A stretch of 64,000 bases of DNA from Lepidodermella squamata (GCA_047495785.1 JBLDXI010000019.1:558001-622000), one strand, 5' to 3'. Shown: positions 34,203 through 47,228, numbered from the stretch's first letter. Notes: generated by a model not told the origin, from the sequence alone. Translations and numbers: made by a program.

Positions 34203-36972
34203 GTGACGGGGGGAACCTAACGCGGTCACTGGTTGTGTGGGTTGATGTGATCGGGAGGGCGACTATCTATATGGAATCGATCAATTCGATCTATGCATCC
34301 AGGATCCAGGGTCTGTGAGCAATTCTGGGTTAAAAGTTAAAAGAGTTGAGAGAGTAGTGTAGATAATAAGGGCAAAGAAAACAAGAGAAGTTGGGGTCAT
34401 TTGTGGTTCGTCCATAGTGTTCGGTGAACACTGTTGAGTGTTGAGTACACTGTTAGAGTCGAGTCGAGTTGAGCTTCTCACTTGAACCTGACTGTAAACT
34501 TGCCTGGTCTACTAGCTAACCAAAATAACTTGAATCCAATTGAAGACTCAATTGAAAGGTTAGTGCATGCAAGTAGCGGCGATATGAGCCGTGAATCGCA
34601 AGGGCAATTGGCCGTCAAAACAGCGATCTGCAAGTATGCCAGTTGCATTTGCAGTTGCATTGAATCATAATATACTTGGTCGAAATGGTCGAAACAGAAC
34701 GCCATCGATGCCCATTTTAGCTGTTTTAACTATGCACATGCGAGCACAACGAGCAACAACCCTCAATCGCCTCCCCTGTTAGAAACAGGAGATACATAGC
34801 AATAAATATTCTTTCCGATCAAGTCATTTTAAATCAACAGCTGCGATGATAGCACTACTCTTATTGCCTCGTTAAACGTCGAACAAGGGCATGAGACCTG
34901 GAATAGCTTGGTTAGGAATAGCTGTGTAATTTTTCATTCGGTATCGTCTGATTTATTTATTATTTATTTATTTATTTCAAAGCTATAACACCCAGAGAGG
35001 GCAGCTCGACAAAGTTAAGTTTGAAAGGAAACAGATAATTGCAGGACAGTTACAAAGGGATAGGACAGTTGGAGATGACATAAATTTGAGTCAACAATTA
35101 GTAAAACGAAACAATATTACAACAACGGCAGCTCACCGTTTTTTTTCCGTGGATAAGGAAATATAAAAATAGAATATATAGAGCTTCATTTTAATTTTAA
35201 TTTTGCAGCATTTTTTTCGTAGAAGTGCGAGTAGGTGGCTTCCCTGCGGGTCTGAGCTGTTTCAGATTGATGGACATTGCATTTTTAACTAAATTTAGCG
35301 TTAGTGTAAACCGCAAATGCAATCTTGAAGCTTGTAATAACTTGATTTTACATGAAATGAAGGGAACGAAGCGGCATTAGAAGCTCAAATGTGCTGGGTT
35401 TGAAAATTTAATACCACTTGAAATTAATTTCCATACAAAAATTGCCAAATGAATTGCATGCTACTGATGCACGCTGACACAACCGGGCGATATGCCGGAG
35501 CGGATGATCCGCGAGTTGGATGGCACTGCAGATACCGCTTTATCTTGCGTCGACTAAAGTCAGCCAAGAATGGCACAGCTTGGCCTAAGGTAATGTCACC
35601 GTAGTTTTAGTGAACACCAAACCGTTCGCCATCACTAACGCTGTTCTCCAATCAAGGAGTTTTACAGCCAACTTTACAGCTAACAAGTCTTTTGGCCTCA
35701 GCGATATGTTTCTTAAATGAAAGCTTGTTGTCAATCGTGAAGCCCAGAGTGACCATGGCATTTGTATTTGTAGGCTTGAGTATTGGCGACTGGCGATACC
35801 GTGCACCGTGCAGTGTAGATACCGTGGGAAATGGAGAATGGGAAACTCTGAGTGATGAGAAAGGGTTTTTCGACCTACAACATGCATATCGTCATTGATT
35901 TAAGAATCTTTTATTCTTTCAATTTGCGTTGCAACAATTTATAATCGATAGAACAGTGTGCCAGCATTTGGGCACCCATGATGCCGGACCCTTTTCCCCT
36001 TGAACCTACAATTCAAGACCAGCGTTGGATATCGCTAGCTGGTAGACGAAACTTTCACGCTATTAAACTGGTATTGGGGTGCAAGCATCATCTACATGAT
36101 TGTAACCCTGGGACATGAATGTAGCACATGGTAAGGCATATTTAGCACAAGCACTCAAGTGTTTATCTAGTGGCTATTGCTGGCCAATGGCAGAGAATGT
36201 CCGATCACAGAGCCGTATATAGGGTGTGAACCATAGGATGTCGCAGATCTACGGGTACTGCTGTCCGTGTTGGCGTCCATCTTTTGCACCATAGAGCTTA
36301 TGCACCGTGCGACACCGCAAGCTCCATTGCCAGCAAACCGACTTCGACGAGTGTCGTGCGGTTTCGCTTGGTTACTGCTGACCGAGATGATTGGGTGATC
36401 TTGACAAGGATCGACGACCGAGGGTATTGCTGCCACCCAGCCGGAGCAGTATGGGTTAAGTGCTCTGCTTAGTTAGACACGCGCCGAGAATTGAAGGCGA
36501 AACACTGTAGCAGATAACGATTTACTCCATGATGAGTTAATGCTGAACAGCCGCGTCTGAACACGCAATGTAAAGCAGTACATATGAAGGCACGATCAGA
36601 TCAGTGTTGCATACAAAAGAGGCGTGCGATACTAAATTTCAAAGGATCGGGAGCTCAAGAAACATCAGGATAATCTTATTTTGCAATTCATCTTCAGAGG
36701 TAGAGAGCGGCAACTAAAAGCGAGACTAAAAGCGACACCTGTTGATGATTTGGCCTGTAGCCAGGGAGCAGAAATCACTAAGATTCGCTCCAGATTTTAA
36801 ATCGCGCGCTCGAAAAAATTCATTCGACCGCCTGAATTACAAAAATGAAATTATAGCAAACTATTTTTTATATTTAAATATTGACCCTTACAACGCTGGC
36901 CATTTTTCACATTAATAAAGCTTCAGACCGACACACGAAAACCGCGTCTACAACGGGGGTTCCCCCCGTCAC
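34203..36972. mobile_element. 2.77-kb inverted-repeat element upstream of gene E
   Basis: The left end reads GTGACGGGGGGAACC (34203-34217) and the right end is its exact reverse complement (36958-36972). Both continue with a degenerate ACGCGGT...TGTGT block further in. TTC precedes the left end and follows the right end, consistent with a 3-bp target duplication. The interior has no intact gene; it contains a degenerate non-LTR retrotransposon on the minus strand and unrecognised sequence. A composite or nested insertion is likely. It lies 6 bp upstream of the acceptor of the first visible gene E exon. Confidence 0.55.
34951..35910 (-). mobile_element. Degenerate non-LTR retrotransposon (reverse-transcriptase remnant)
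   Basis: On the minus strand, 35881-35896 encodes NDDMHV, a decayed form of the (F/Y)ADD catalytic box. About 140 nt further, 35752-35644 encodes LGFTIDNKLSFKKHIAEAKR, the LGVxxD/KLSFxxHI thumb-region motif typical of Jockey/CR1-like LINE reverse transcriptases. The frame is broken between them. At the downstream end, 34951-34978 is a run of AAAT-type units on the minus strand, like the short-repeat 3' tail of such elements. Nothing here could be functional. Confidence 0.6.
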
Positions 36973-36978
36973 TTCAAG

Positions 36979-39900
36979 GTTTGATCGCTTATTGGCCCCT
37001 CGGTGAAATAACAGGTCTAGAAGACGTGAGTGGCAACGGTTACCACGGTCAGCTTCGCGATTTCAGCCAGGCTCAACCGGACCCGGCCACTAATTCATAC
37101 AGCGTTGGTCAAAACTTGAGCAGCTGCATCAGCTTTCCCCACGCGGCGTTGTCTATCAATACTTCATGGAGCGTTGCTGGTTGGATCAAAGTGAACTCGG
37201 GTCAGGGGCCTTTTTTCGCTTATCTCACCAACCCACCTGGAGAAAACCAACTTGGAGCTTATGCGTTGTTAAATGGCAACAATGGCACCATGACTATAAA
37301 CCCTATGTCTGATGGAATCGGGAATTCAAAAGAATTCCGTTGCTCCTCAAACCCGGGGCTGGTTGTGACTACGGTTTATGACAGCAGCAAGTCTACCTTC
37401 TCTGGCTACTGTGGGCCGAACTCTGGCTCGGTGAACACAACTGGAGTGCCATCCAATAACAGACCATTCGGCATGACGATTGGAGCAATGTAGGATTTAT
37501 AGCTTTTAATTTTAATGGTATTAATTTTCGTTTTGTTTGTAGTTGGCAATCGAATGCATTCAGGGGAAACGTGGCGTGTTACATGCTCCTAAACGAGGTC
37601 ATAGGAAGCAGTTTGTTGGTCACAATCGGCTCAATCTGCAAACTGAGTTGGCCTATCAGTATCAATTACTAATTGCTTTATTCTTTTTTGCATATCATCA
37701 AGGGCCGAATAAGAAACCTTATTTCGCGATTCCACTGTCAGCAAGGGCGGCCCTGCCGATTTATTCCAGGGATTTATCTCTTCCGGTTGGGTCGGCTGGT
37801 AAGTGAAAATTATATAAGATATTCAAGATTGATAAAAGTATATAATTTAAGCATCGAAATCTAAGAATTGGAAGTTGAGCGGAAAGACCTATTCTACGAC
37901 ATTCGCTGCACGATTGGTGGACGACAGCGCTTCCTATCAGAAAGGGGGCATATGGTGCTTGGCTGTTAGTAAATCAGCCGTCGCTTTTTTTTTACTTATT
38001 ACTTGCTTTACAACATTGTAGAATATAATGTCGCCGAATATTCGGGTTGAAGCCTTGTTCCAAGTTGCTTGCACCAGCGGCGCTGGGGCTCAGTTTGCGG
38101 TGTGGCTTGTGGATCGTTACAGAACTTCAATGAGTAATTTCAATCCCTCTGAAATTGGCATTTTATGGATGTATAAATATAATATATCTTTTCGAGGTGG
38201 AACCCTTCTAGACATTAGAGCAACAGCTTTCGTTGGGCTGGGAGTCGTGATTTCTCCAACAGAGGACGCCGCCTACGTACATTACTCTAGAGTGGCATTT
38301 AATAGCCTGGACGATAGCAAGTTTTACCGCGATCAACCGATCAAAATAGCCGAGAAATCCCTGAGTGGTCTTGGCGGAGGGAATTACCTGGTCGTGCTCG
38401 AAGTAGTCGATGATATACTGACTGTTTGGTTACAGCTAAATGACAACGCGCCGTCTATCTTGTTTGAAAACGTCAAACTGCCAGGCTTCTCAACGCTGGC
38501 CTATGATCTGCAACTTGGGCTCACAGCGACAACAAAGGCTACACAATACTACGGGAGCGCATGGGTAGTTCTAGTCAACACATACCTATTGTCCTCGAAA
38601 TCAGGTACCTCTTAATTCCATCTGAGATTATACAAAAATCTGAAATGCCATTTATGTCCAGCTGGCGCTCTTTGGCAACCTATCGATGACTTGACATTTG
38701 TTGGTGCAGATCCAAGTTAGAGAGCGAAATAGTTCTTTTTGGTATGGATACAATTATATTTTCCGCAGGTAACTATAGAACAGCGGCGAAAAGCGCAACG
38801 GATTATTCAGCAATCACCCCTTCAAACGTGTTTTCCAACATTACCGGCTATTATCTTCAACCACCCGTAACTAATCAGCACTCTGCTTTTTATTCGAAAG
38901 CCGTAAGATTAAGGCAACAAATTTGTAATTTTTAAAAAACATTTTTCAGTTTTTGCCTCAAGACGGATCGGATGTTCGAGTTCAGTTTACGCTCTCCGTG
39001 AAAAAAGTTGCAAATGCGGGTGGGTTCACGCTCTTTTTCGTGCCCGAGTCTTCACTGGCGATTGGAACAAAATGTAAATTTAGAACTGTCCCTAATCACG
39101 CCTTGACTAGTCTTGATTTCAGCAACTGTCGGATTTTTGCGGGACCCGTTTCAAGGCATTGCTGTTGCAGCGGGGGGTCCAGCAACTTATCACAAATTGT
39201 CTGTGAGCTATGGCGATGTTGCAGCTCAGCCTGCCTCTAGTTCGATCATCAGTCTCATGACACTGGCATCAACTTTCACCGAGCAGCTTTGCTACAATAA
39301 CATCATGTTCGAAATTACCATCAGCGGGGATTACCTATCCGTAAGGTTGAGAATGATTTTTGGTAAATGAGTTATCGCTTTAGGTACACGTGTATGTTCC
39401 GGGTAAAGATCCGATCATCTTAGTGAAAGATGTTCCAGTGCCTGGTTTTCTATCCCTCATGCCGTGGACGATCGGCGTTGGATCGAACAGTTTAACGACT
39501 GCTCATGAAGTTAACGTGACCTCGATTCGAGCTTTCAAATCCTCCCCGGCGCAAGGGGATAAATTCCCACCACCTAACGGTACTACAATCGATACTCCAT
39601 TTAGCTTTGATGGTGCAAATTTTGGTATGTGAAGTTTTCTACGCTCATCTAATCCTATTTTTCACTTGAATTCCTGGTCAAGATGATTGGAATTATGAGC
39701 TCCGAACCGTCAGTACTAAGCAGCCGATAGAGCAGCCGCAATCATCTGGTGCGACGGGTTTCATTCTTCTTCCGAAAAAGGAGGACACGGAAGCTCGGAT
39801 TTACAGCAAATACGTAAGTTAAGCGAAGATGATTGCATATTACTTTGATTCGCGGATCAGAACTTGACGGCAAGCGGGAGCGATCTTTTGCGAATCAGAG

Positions 39901-42223
39901 TGGCGGCCAACATAGAAGTTGCCTTGGCTTGTGAAAGCTTCACTGTATTTGTCATACCGGCCGATGACTTTCATTCGCAAATAAGTGAGTTATTTTACAT
40001 ATTTGTTACGATTCGCATTGTCATTAATTATTTTAGCTGGAAACGACTTCTTACCAACAAGTTTAAGAGGGCTATTTCTGGTGGCAAAAACGAATTCTTC
40101 GTTGAGAAAAGTCACCTTTTATCAGACTTATCGAGCTATCGATAGCCTGACTTCATTGAGCTCCATCAATCAAATAGCCACTGATCGAATCCAAGGTTAC
40201 TTGACCATGGAAATCTCAATAACTCCAGCAAGTGGCTGGGTATAAAATATCAACTTGTATACATCTGATTTCGCGTTTCATCTTTATCTTTTATTCGCAG
40301 GGTACAGTGATTTTGTCTAACAAAACGGAATATCAATTAGCCGCAGGTAATGCTTCGGGAATATATACCTCTGGACCATGGATCGTCGGAGTCGCTGCGA
40401 AGAATTTGCCAAATAATCCTCTTCAAATCAGAATTTCCTCGATAACCGTTTATCGCTCGCCTCAGATCAAAAATGCGCTTATTCCTACAATCGCTGGTAA
40501 GGAATTGCAATGGTTTCTTTCATCAAATTGCAGCATGATTCTCTAAAGACAGACAGAGTGACCTGGTACCATCTGCGACCTATGACGGTTATAATTTAGG
40601 TCGGTCTTCGTGAATCAGCTTACGTATAAGCATCAAACTGTTCTCGCTTTCCAGATGATTGGATGGTGAAAGCTAAGGACAATGACAGCAATGATGCTGT
40701 GACTGATCCGCCATTCCAGTACATAACCGGGGTGCTATCACTGCAATGTAAAACAACCACTCGACAAGCTGTCATTTTCACTCGGAAGGTGTTCAACTGA
40801 AAAAGAAATTGATTATTAAGATCTTGATAATTTTTTATATGCAGCCTTTAGCCGCCGATCTTGGCTTCAACTACACGTTCCTTGTCAACGTGTCAACAAC
40901 GATTGGGTACTCAAGTGGAGCTTTCGCAATTTTGCTATCTTCTTCTGATAGTCTGCTAACTTCTGATTGGAAATGTGAGGGATATAATAATGCTGCATTT
41001 CAATTTATTTTAATTTTAAATTCTCCATTGTAGATGGTGCATCAGGGTTTTACGCTCAAAGTCCGAAGAAAGGATTTTTCTTCACTGTCAACATTGCCAC
41101 GGGTTTATTGAAATCAGTTTACATGGACGCGGGAAATAACATTTTCGAGAAAAAGCTGACACTTTCTGCGGCAGAACTCGTTGGAAGAATGGCATTTCAA
41201 CTTGAATTCAAAGGCGATAACATCTCGGTACAAAGTCAAAGTGAAACACGTTCGGCATTGAATTTTCGCTTTTCTAGATCACGGCTATCATCGGCAACCA
41301 ATCACGGTACAACGTTTTGTCGGATGAGTATGCTCATGGGCTGTCATCGAACGGACCGTGGCATTTCGGAATCGGATCTACATCCTATGATACTCCTTTT
41401 GAGATGTCTGTAGCGTCGATTGAGGCATATAGATCGGCCGTAATGACTACATCTACAACATCAACAACAACATCTCAAGCGACTGAATCTTCTACAATTG
41501 CTTCTACAACCGATCTTATGCAAGCTGATTCTACTGCGGGGAATCTATCATCGATGGCTACTGGAAAGAGCATTGTTACCACAACTGAGTCCACCATAAT
41601 AAGTCTGTACATTGTTTTTAGCTTTCATTTAGTAAAGAAGTACTATTGTTGGTAGAACTACCCGGTTTTATGGCTACAGGTGACATCATAAGAACGCCTG
41701 AACTCGGCATTTTGGATACCACAAGAGAGTGGCCTGCCGCCTTGAACGACCCTAATTCCACTATGTTCAAAAGCGTGGCGCAAGCGTTTGAATCAGCGGT
41801 GAGAATATCTGATATATCATCCTCCATTCCCTAACTGATTTTATATTAAAGATTGAAGACATTTACTGGGCAACTGGTGATTTCACTTACGTCAAAGCAA
41901 CTGTGGTCAAATTGAGTAAGGGCAGTATTATAGCCGACTACGTCGTGGCCTTGCGCAGCTTGACGCAATTATCAGAGGCAGAAATTCAAGCTAAAGTTCA
42001 AATTGCTGTTGCTCGGATAGCGGAAGCGATTGCAAAGAAGCTTGGTGAAGTCTTATCCCTGAATGTGAAATACGGTGTAACTACAGCGCGCACAACTAAA
42101 TCGGTTCTCAAGACAGATAGTTCGGTGAAAACCCGGCTTAGCAAAGCAAATCAAACTAAATTGTCCAATGTTTCGCTTTTTGTTCTGATATTTATCGCTG
42201 CGGCTTTATCTTTTGATTGGTAA
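36979..42223 (+). CDS. Gene E: LamG + four lectin-like modules + mucin + SEA, first exon not found
   Basis: The first visible exon follows the acceptor CACTTCAAG at 36970-36978 and encodes LIAYWPLGEITGLEDVSGNG. It is a LamG-like domain colinear with gene D (GPFFAYL; NRPFGMTIGA; FRGNVACYMLLNE). Modules then carry FAVWLVDRY, YDLQLGLTA, GGFTLFFVPESS, TIGVGSNSLTTAHEV, GFILLPKKEDTEARIYSK, GPWIVGVAAKN, FNYTFLVNVSTT, FYAQSPKKGFFF and GPWHFGIGSTSY. A short Thr/Ser region (about 41440-41600) is followed by SEA halves near 41648-41808 and 41852-42223 (VKLSKGSIIADYVVALRSLT). The tail ends VSLFVLIFIAAALSFDW, a good GPI/TM-type hydrophobic end. The frame is open throughout if the intron after VGSA uses the acceptor TTTAAG at 37851. 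No signal-peptide exon was found: the 2.77-kb element sits 6 bp upstream, and 33891-34202 has no candidate. The gene may be 5'-broken or use an unseen exon. Confidence 0.7.
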
Positions 42224-42242
42224 TAAGTTGATTGAAGGCGTG

Positions 42243-42248
42243 AATAAA
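42243..42248 (+). terminator. Gene E poly(A) signal
   Basis: AATAAA lies 20 bp after the stop codon. Confidence 0.45.
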
Positions 42249-42637
42249 ACTGCGTGAACTACCTCCAATTCATTTTCAACAACTTTTATCGGTCAAATAG
42301 AAAGGATTAATCAACAGATTATAGAAGATAGAAGAATGCTAAGCTCTAAGATGTTCACAGGGCCGCAATAATTGTCTTGGGATACAAGATTTTCAATAAG
42401 CAGTTTGCACCATGGAGCGAACGGTTTCTAATGTAAACCATTAGGGGTTTTAAAAAAGCCAAGAAATGGAGAACCCATAAGGCAAATACCGAGTAACAAG
42501 TGTTTTAAAATGATAAATAAATAAGAGATGAGTTTCGGCTGACGGGGAGAGTGGACAGATATCTTTCAAACAGATTTTCAAACATTTTCATGTGGATTTA
42601 ATTATTTAAGAATTTTCGAGCTGCGAACAGTGAAAGA
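42249..42637 (+). promoter_or_regulatory. Gene F promoter and leader, paralogous to that of gene G
   Basis: It aligns with about 46870-47228 upstream of gene G: shared CTAATGTAAA-CATTAGGG and GGCAAATACCGAG-AACAAG stretches, and GAATTTTCGAGCT before the ATG. A TATA-like TTTTAAAAAAG is at 42449-42458. An acceptor-like TTATTTAAG ends at 42610, 27 nt before the ATG. Confidence 0.5.
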
Positions 42638-45600
42638 ATGATAGTAGGCTTTCGACGCTACACTGTCGCTATTTTTCTGTGGGCCTGCGGTCACAAAGCG
42701 GTTGCTTGGACGAGTGAACCAGAGCTGAGTTTCGATGGAACATCTTCACGTATGATCGACCAGCTAGTAATTATATGCTTTTGAAGACAACTGTTTAATT
42801 AATTGCAGCTAATTGGGTAGCAGCGGCCAAAAATGCTGATACAAATATAGCAGTTGGGGCTACAATGCCATCTTCTTCGAACAGCTACGTTTTGCACCCT
42901 TCCGGGACAACTAATCGCCAAAGTTTGATGTACTGTACAAATGTAACTAGAGCATTATAAACTCTAGAGTCGACATCACGTGCTTTTCTTTCAGGTGTTG
43001 CCAGCTTCTAATTCCACCAATTTTAACATCAGTTTCACTGTTGAACTTCAAAGCGGAAGCTCTGGAGAAGGATTTGCCATTTTCTTCGTTCGACCAGATA
43101 GCTTTGGCACATCAGTCCAATGTAGAAAATTATGACACATAAATTAATGCCATCCTAACTTTTCATCTATGTAGCTTATCCTTTTCACCTGCCGGCTAAG
43201 TTCGTAGGACTTGCACTAGTCGTATCGCCAGCACTCAAATTGCTACGTTTGGCCTACGGAGACAGCTCAAACTTGTTGGATTTAACTTCATCTTCACTCT
43301 CATTGATGGAGGGGGATATTTCCCAAATGTCGACTAAAATTTACGGGAAGAACACGTATGAGTTCGTAATTAACGGCGATTACGTAACGGTATTAGATTG
43401 ATTCATACCCGAAACGACATTGTTCGCAATACTTTTTGATCAGGTGCAAATCAAGGCAGCCTCGACCACGACGTTAGGCAGTATTCTGATTCCAAGGTTT
43501 TTGGCGAATGGTCCTTGGACGTTTGGCGTGGGTGCTCATAGTAGCTCATACACTAATGAGGTCAAGGTTTACTCGATAATAACCGCAACTTCGCCATATG
43601 TACCACCGTCAACGCCATTTACCATTCAACCAACTTATACTTTCGATGGGACAAGCTTGGCTGATTGGGCAGTATCGAAGCTATTTTTTAGTTCAGGTTC
43701 CGCTGCCCCCACTCCAACGGTGAGCTCCGGCTTTGGCCTAGAATTACTGAACTCATCAGATGGAAATCGTCAAACTCGAATCTATAACAAATTGGTAAGA
43801 CTTGGGTCTGATTCTGCACATTATGATGCATCAAGATTCTTCTTAGACCATCGCACAAAACGCGGCTAATATTAAAGTTAAATTTTCGATGGTGGTTCAG
43901 CCGAACACTTTAGGAGATGGTTTCGCTTTTTTCTTTTATCCTAAAGACTTGGCAGCCAATATTCCAGGTAGATTTGGTTCCGAAAGTGTCAACATTTGAA
44001 GCTTTACTATGTGATAACAGCGCGTAGTCCTTACTTCATGGCAATGCCGTTTCGTGGGCTGGCTGTTATTGTTCAGCCGGCGAGCTCACGAGTCAAACTT
44101 GTATACTGTTACAAACAGGTTGCTTCAGTAATCCGCGATTGCCCCGCCCTTGTTCAGGATGTTCTAACTGCCCAAAGCCAAAGCCTATACGGACAGACGT
44201 CACACGAGATCACTGCCGCAGCGGATTACGTATCTGTACGTATTCTGCTTTAGTCTACATTTCCGTAACGTCTGATGACTTTCAGTATGCGTTTACTACG
44301 GCAAATGGCGTTTACAAGTTGATGGCTGATCAAGTTGCTGCGCATGGTTTTTCAACCATGCAACCGTTGGTTATGGGGATCAGCGCTTATAATAATGAAA
44401 CCTCTTCACCTTCAGCTGTTCGCTTAGTGTCAATAACATCGATGACAACAGTCGCAAAGACACTAGCAATACCGCCTGTTGTTGGGGGTAGGTTCGCTAA
44501 CAATAAATTAAAAAACCTAAACAAATGCATAAATTTTAAACTAAACAGGAAGCTATTTGCCGATTTACTCCTTCAATGGTTATGTATCGAGTAGGTCTTT
44601 ATTTAAGCAGATCAAGACAGAGAGGCTCATTTCGTTATTTCAGACACATGGCGAGTCAAAATGAAAGGATCAGACGATCTTGACGCAGCTGAGCCCAATG
44701 TTCCGAAACAACTCACCCCTAATGGTGGCATCTACATTCATCCATCTTCGACTGATCGTCAAGCAGTAATGCATGCCAACACAGTAAGATACTGACCATG
44801 TTGTGTTATTATCGATAAATTCGATTTTTCAAGTTCTTGCAACAAGGTTCATTGTTCAACTACTTGATTTCTGCGAAAGTCAATTTACCATCAACTGCAC
44901 AAGGCGACGGTTTCGCGATTTTCTTAGCGCCGAATTCATCCCTTCTAACGAATACCTGGAAATGTGATGGCGGTTGCAATTAATTTTTCATTTTTTTCAC
45001 TTTTCAGTCTTTTAGATACTAATGCAGAATTCTATGCGCAGTTTCCCTTATCAGGCCTGTTTTTAGTGGTGCTCATTCAGAGCAGGGAAGTGAAACTGGT
45101 TTATGTTCCGGAGTCGACCAGTTCCTCGATAAGCAGCTTCACGCCCGTCGTACCCAGCACTGTACTGGACGATTCAAAGTTTTTTGGTAACATAACTTAT
45201 GAGCTGAGACTAGAAGGTGATGTTGCTTCGGTAAGTTTATAAACTAATAATCTCATCTTGGTGTAAATTAGTTGATACACAGGTGACTGTGACTTCCAAC
45301 GATAAGACGGTCAGCATGGTTGTGAATCGAGCGCCCGTGCCTGGATTGTCAACGAATGGACCTTGGACACTTGCTGTCGGGACTAAAGCTGGCTCCTTGC
45401 CAATGGATCTAACTATTTACTCATTGAGAACGTATTCAATGGGTCCGCTGACTACAACTACAGCGTCCACAACTTCAACAACAATGACTACGACTTTCGC
45501 AGCTACCAGCTCGTCATCCGCGAGGACCTCGACTCCGTCAACAGCATCTGGTTCAACGTCTGGATCAGCTTCGCTAACCTCGACTGCAGCAGAGGAAACA

Positions 45601-46466
45601 AGTTCTGATCCAATGACCACAGACAAAATTCTCTTAACTACAGCTACAAATGATCTAGAGTCTACGATAGAGACTACTGAAACTTCACCCGATCTTTTAT
45701 CGACAAGTACAGAGTTCAAAAAGCAGACGACTTCTACCTACAGTACTGAAAAAGCGGCAAACCCTGCGTCTTCTACTGGATCATCGAATGTTGATCCAAG
45801 CCTCTACTTCATGAGTAAATAATTCAAATAATTTATGCAGAACATATTTTTAGCGAAATACGTTAATAGGGGCAGACGCGTCATTCAAGTTGAATGGCAA
45901 TGTAACTCTGCCTGGAGGGGTCGAAGTTTCAAGCGACAATTGGCCTGCCGAATTGAATGATACAAACTCTGATATGTTCAAAAATTTTGCTTCTGCCCTG
46001 GCTAATGCGGTTTGTGTTTCACGTTGTCCTTTGTTAACGAGATGCATCAATCCTTGCTTTCAATTAGATCAAAGAATTTTACATGGCAACTAATCAATTC
46101 AAAGAGGTCAATGTTGCGGTAACCAAGATCTCGAAAGGGAGCATTATTACCGACTATATTGTAGCTCTGCGAAGTTTGACTCAGATGACCGAAGAGCAGA
46201 TATCGGCAAAAGTGAGCGATGCTGTCAAGAAAATGGCGGCAACTGTTGTTGCAGTAGCCGGCCTTAAGCTGAAAGATGTGCAAGATGTTAGTGTGAGCAA
46301 AGTCACAGTGCTATCTTCACCAGTGATCTCGCCAACGGCGAAGGTCCCGATTTCTGATACCAAACATCAGGCCTCAAAATCAGCACGTATCCATTACATT
46401 GGAGCTCATTTCTTCGTAGGACTTATTTTATTTACGCAGCATTATTTCGTTCCTTCATCGTCTTGA
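42638..46466 (+). CDS. Gene F: three-module lectin / mucin / SEA surface protein (1,024 aa)
   Basis: Fifteen exons sum to 3,075 nt: 42638-42749, 42809-42942, 42995-43121, 43175-43389, 43444-43794, 43847-43967, 44021-44235, 44286-44487, 44549-44590, 44644-44783, 44834-44963, 45016-45230, 45283-45814, 45870-46009, 46068-46466. Signal peptide is residues 1-23 (MIVGFRRYTVAIFLWACGHK). Each module starts with a [FY]-[DN]-G...W motif (LSFDGTSS-NW; YTFDGTSLADW; YSFNGYVSS-TW), followed by a GxGFAIFF/GDGFAIFL strand typical of L-type lectin folds, then a FxGLALVV segment and a GPWTFGVGAHS loop. Exon 13 carries the end of module 3 and a Thr/Ser-rich region of about 110 residues. Exons 14-15 encode the SEA domain (KISKGSIITDYIVALRSLTQ) and a hydrophobic C-terminus. 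Predicted secreted and GPI-anchored. Gene G is its closest relative. Confidence 0.85.
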
Positions 46467-46500
46467 ACTCGTTTTATAAAAGCTGTTTATCTTTGATGTC

Positions 46501-46506
46501 AATAAA
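46501..46506 (+). terminator. Gene F poly(A) signal
   Basis: AATAAA lies 35 bp after the stop codon, preceded by GATGTC as in gene G (51352-51363). Confidence 0.55.
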
Positions 46507-46869
46507 TTTAATAAGATATACGTAGTTGCTGAATGTTCTATGTACCGGGGAGCGGTACAATGTTGACAACGCCCAATGCTCTTTTCTAAAACAAATTCAG
46601 GTTTTTGAATCCGGTAAATCTGACGACACATTAGGAACCCCTTCACCTGGCGCTAATTTAAATGCCAAAAACCAGGTTGAATCCGTTTTTGGCTTAGAGC
46701 CTTTATCAGGTAAAGAAAGGTACAACGTTATCAAGCAAGGTGCAATGTTGACAATCTGGCAGAGGGGTAGCCACCAGTCCGGTTCTATATTCGATATAAA
46801 CTAAGTAAACCAAATCGATGAATCATATTTTTTGATAACATTCAACACCGTTTAACAATTTCCTTAGGG
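46507..46869. other. Extra F-G intergenic segment
   Basis: This stretch has no counterpart in the E-F spacer. It contains two diverged copies of a GGTACAATGTTGACAA-type sequence (about 46553 and 46738). A 92-codon open stretch (46526-46804) shows no recognisable domain. It may be a small insertion. Confidence 0.3.
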
Positions 46870-47228
46870 AAAATTTTCGCCTACATTTCTCGGCTAATGC
46901 AAAGGATTACTCGACAGCTCACAGAAGAAAGCTAAGCTCTAAGGTGTTCACAGGTCACAGGTGTTCCTAATAATTGTCTTCGAATGCAATATATTCAATC
47001 AGTAGTTCCTTGCTTGGAGCCGAAGTTTTCTAATGTAAATCATTAGGGTTATAAAAATAGCCAAGAAACGGAAAACCCGGAAGGCAAATACCGAGGAACA
47101 AGCGTTTCATAACGAAAAATAAATAACAGATGAATTTCGGCTGATAGGGAAAGTGGACAGATTCAAACAGATTGTAATTTCCAGGATTTTATTTTGTTTA
47201 GAATTTTCGAGCTCCGAACAGTGAAAAC
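46870..47228 (+). promoter_or_regulatory. Gene G promoter and leader
   Basis: It is the paralogue of the gene F upstream block. A TATA box, TATAAAAATA, is at 47050-47059. An acceptor-like TTTTGTTTAG ends at 47201, 27 nt before the ATG, exactly as in gene F. Confidence 0.6.

Noticed and set aside
34203-36972. LTR retrotransposon or solo LTR (TGACGG...CCGTCA ends)
   Set aside because: There are no direct long repeats and no primer-binding site; the ends are inverted, and flanking 5-mers do not match as an LTR target duplication would.
42249-47228. CRISPR or prokaryotic operon interpretation of the repeats and spacing
   Set aside because: Pervasive GT-AG introns with conserved phases show a eukaryotic genome; repeats are paralogous genes and transposon parts.
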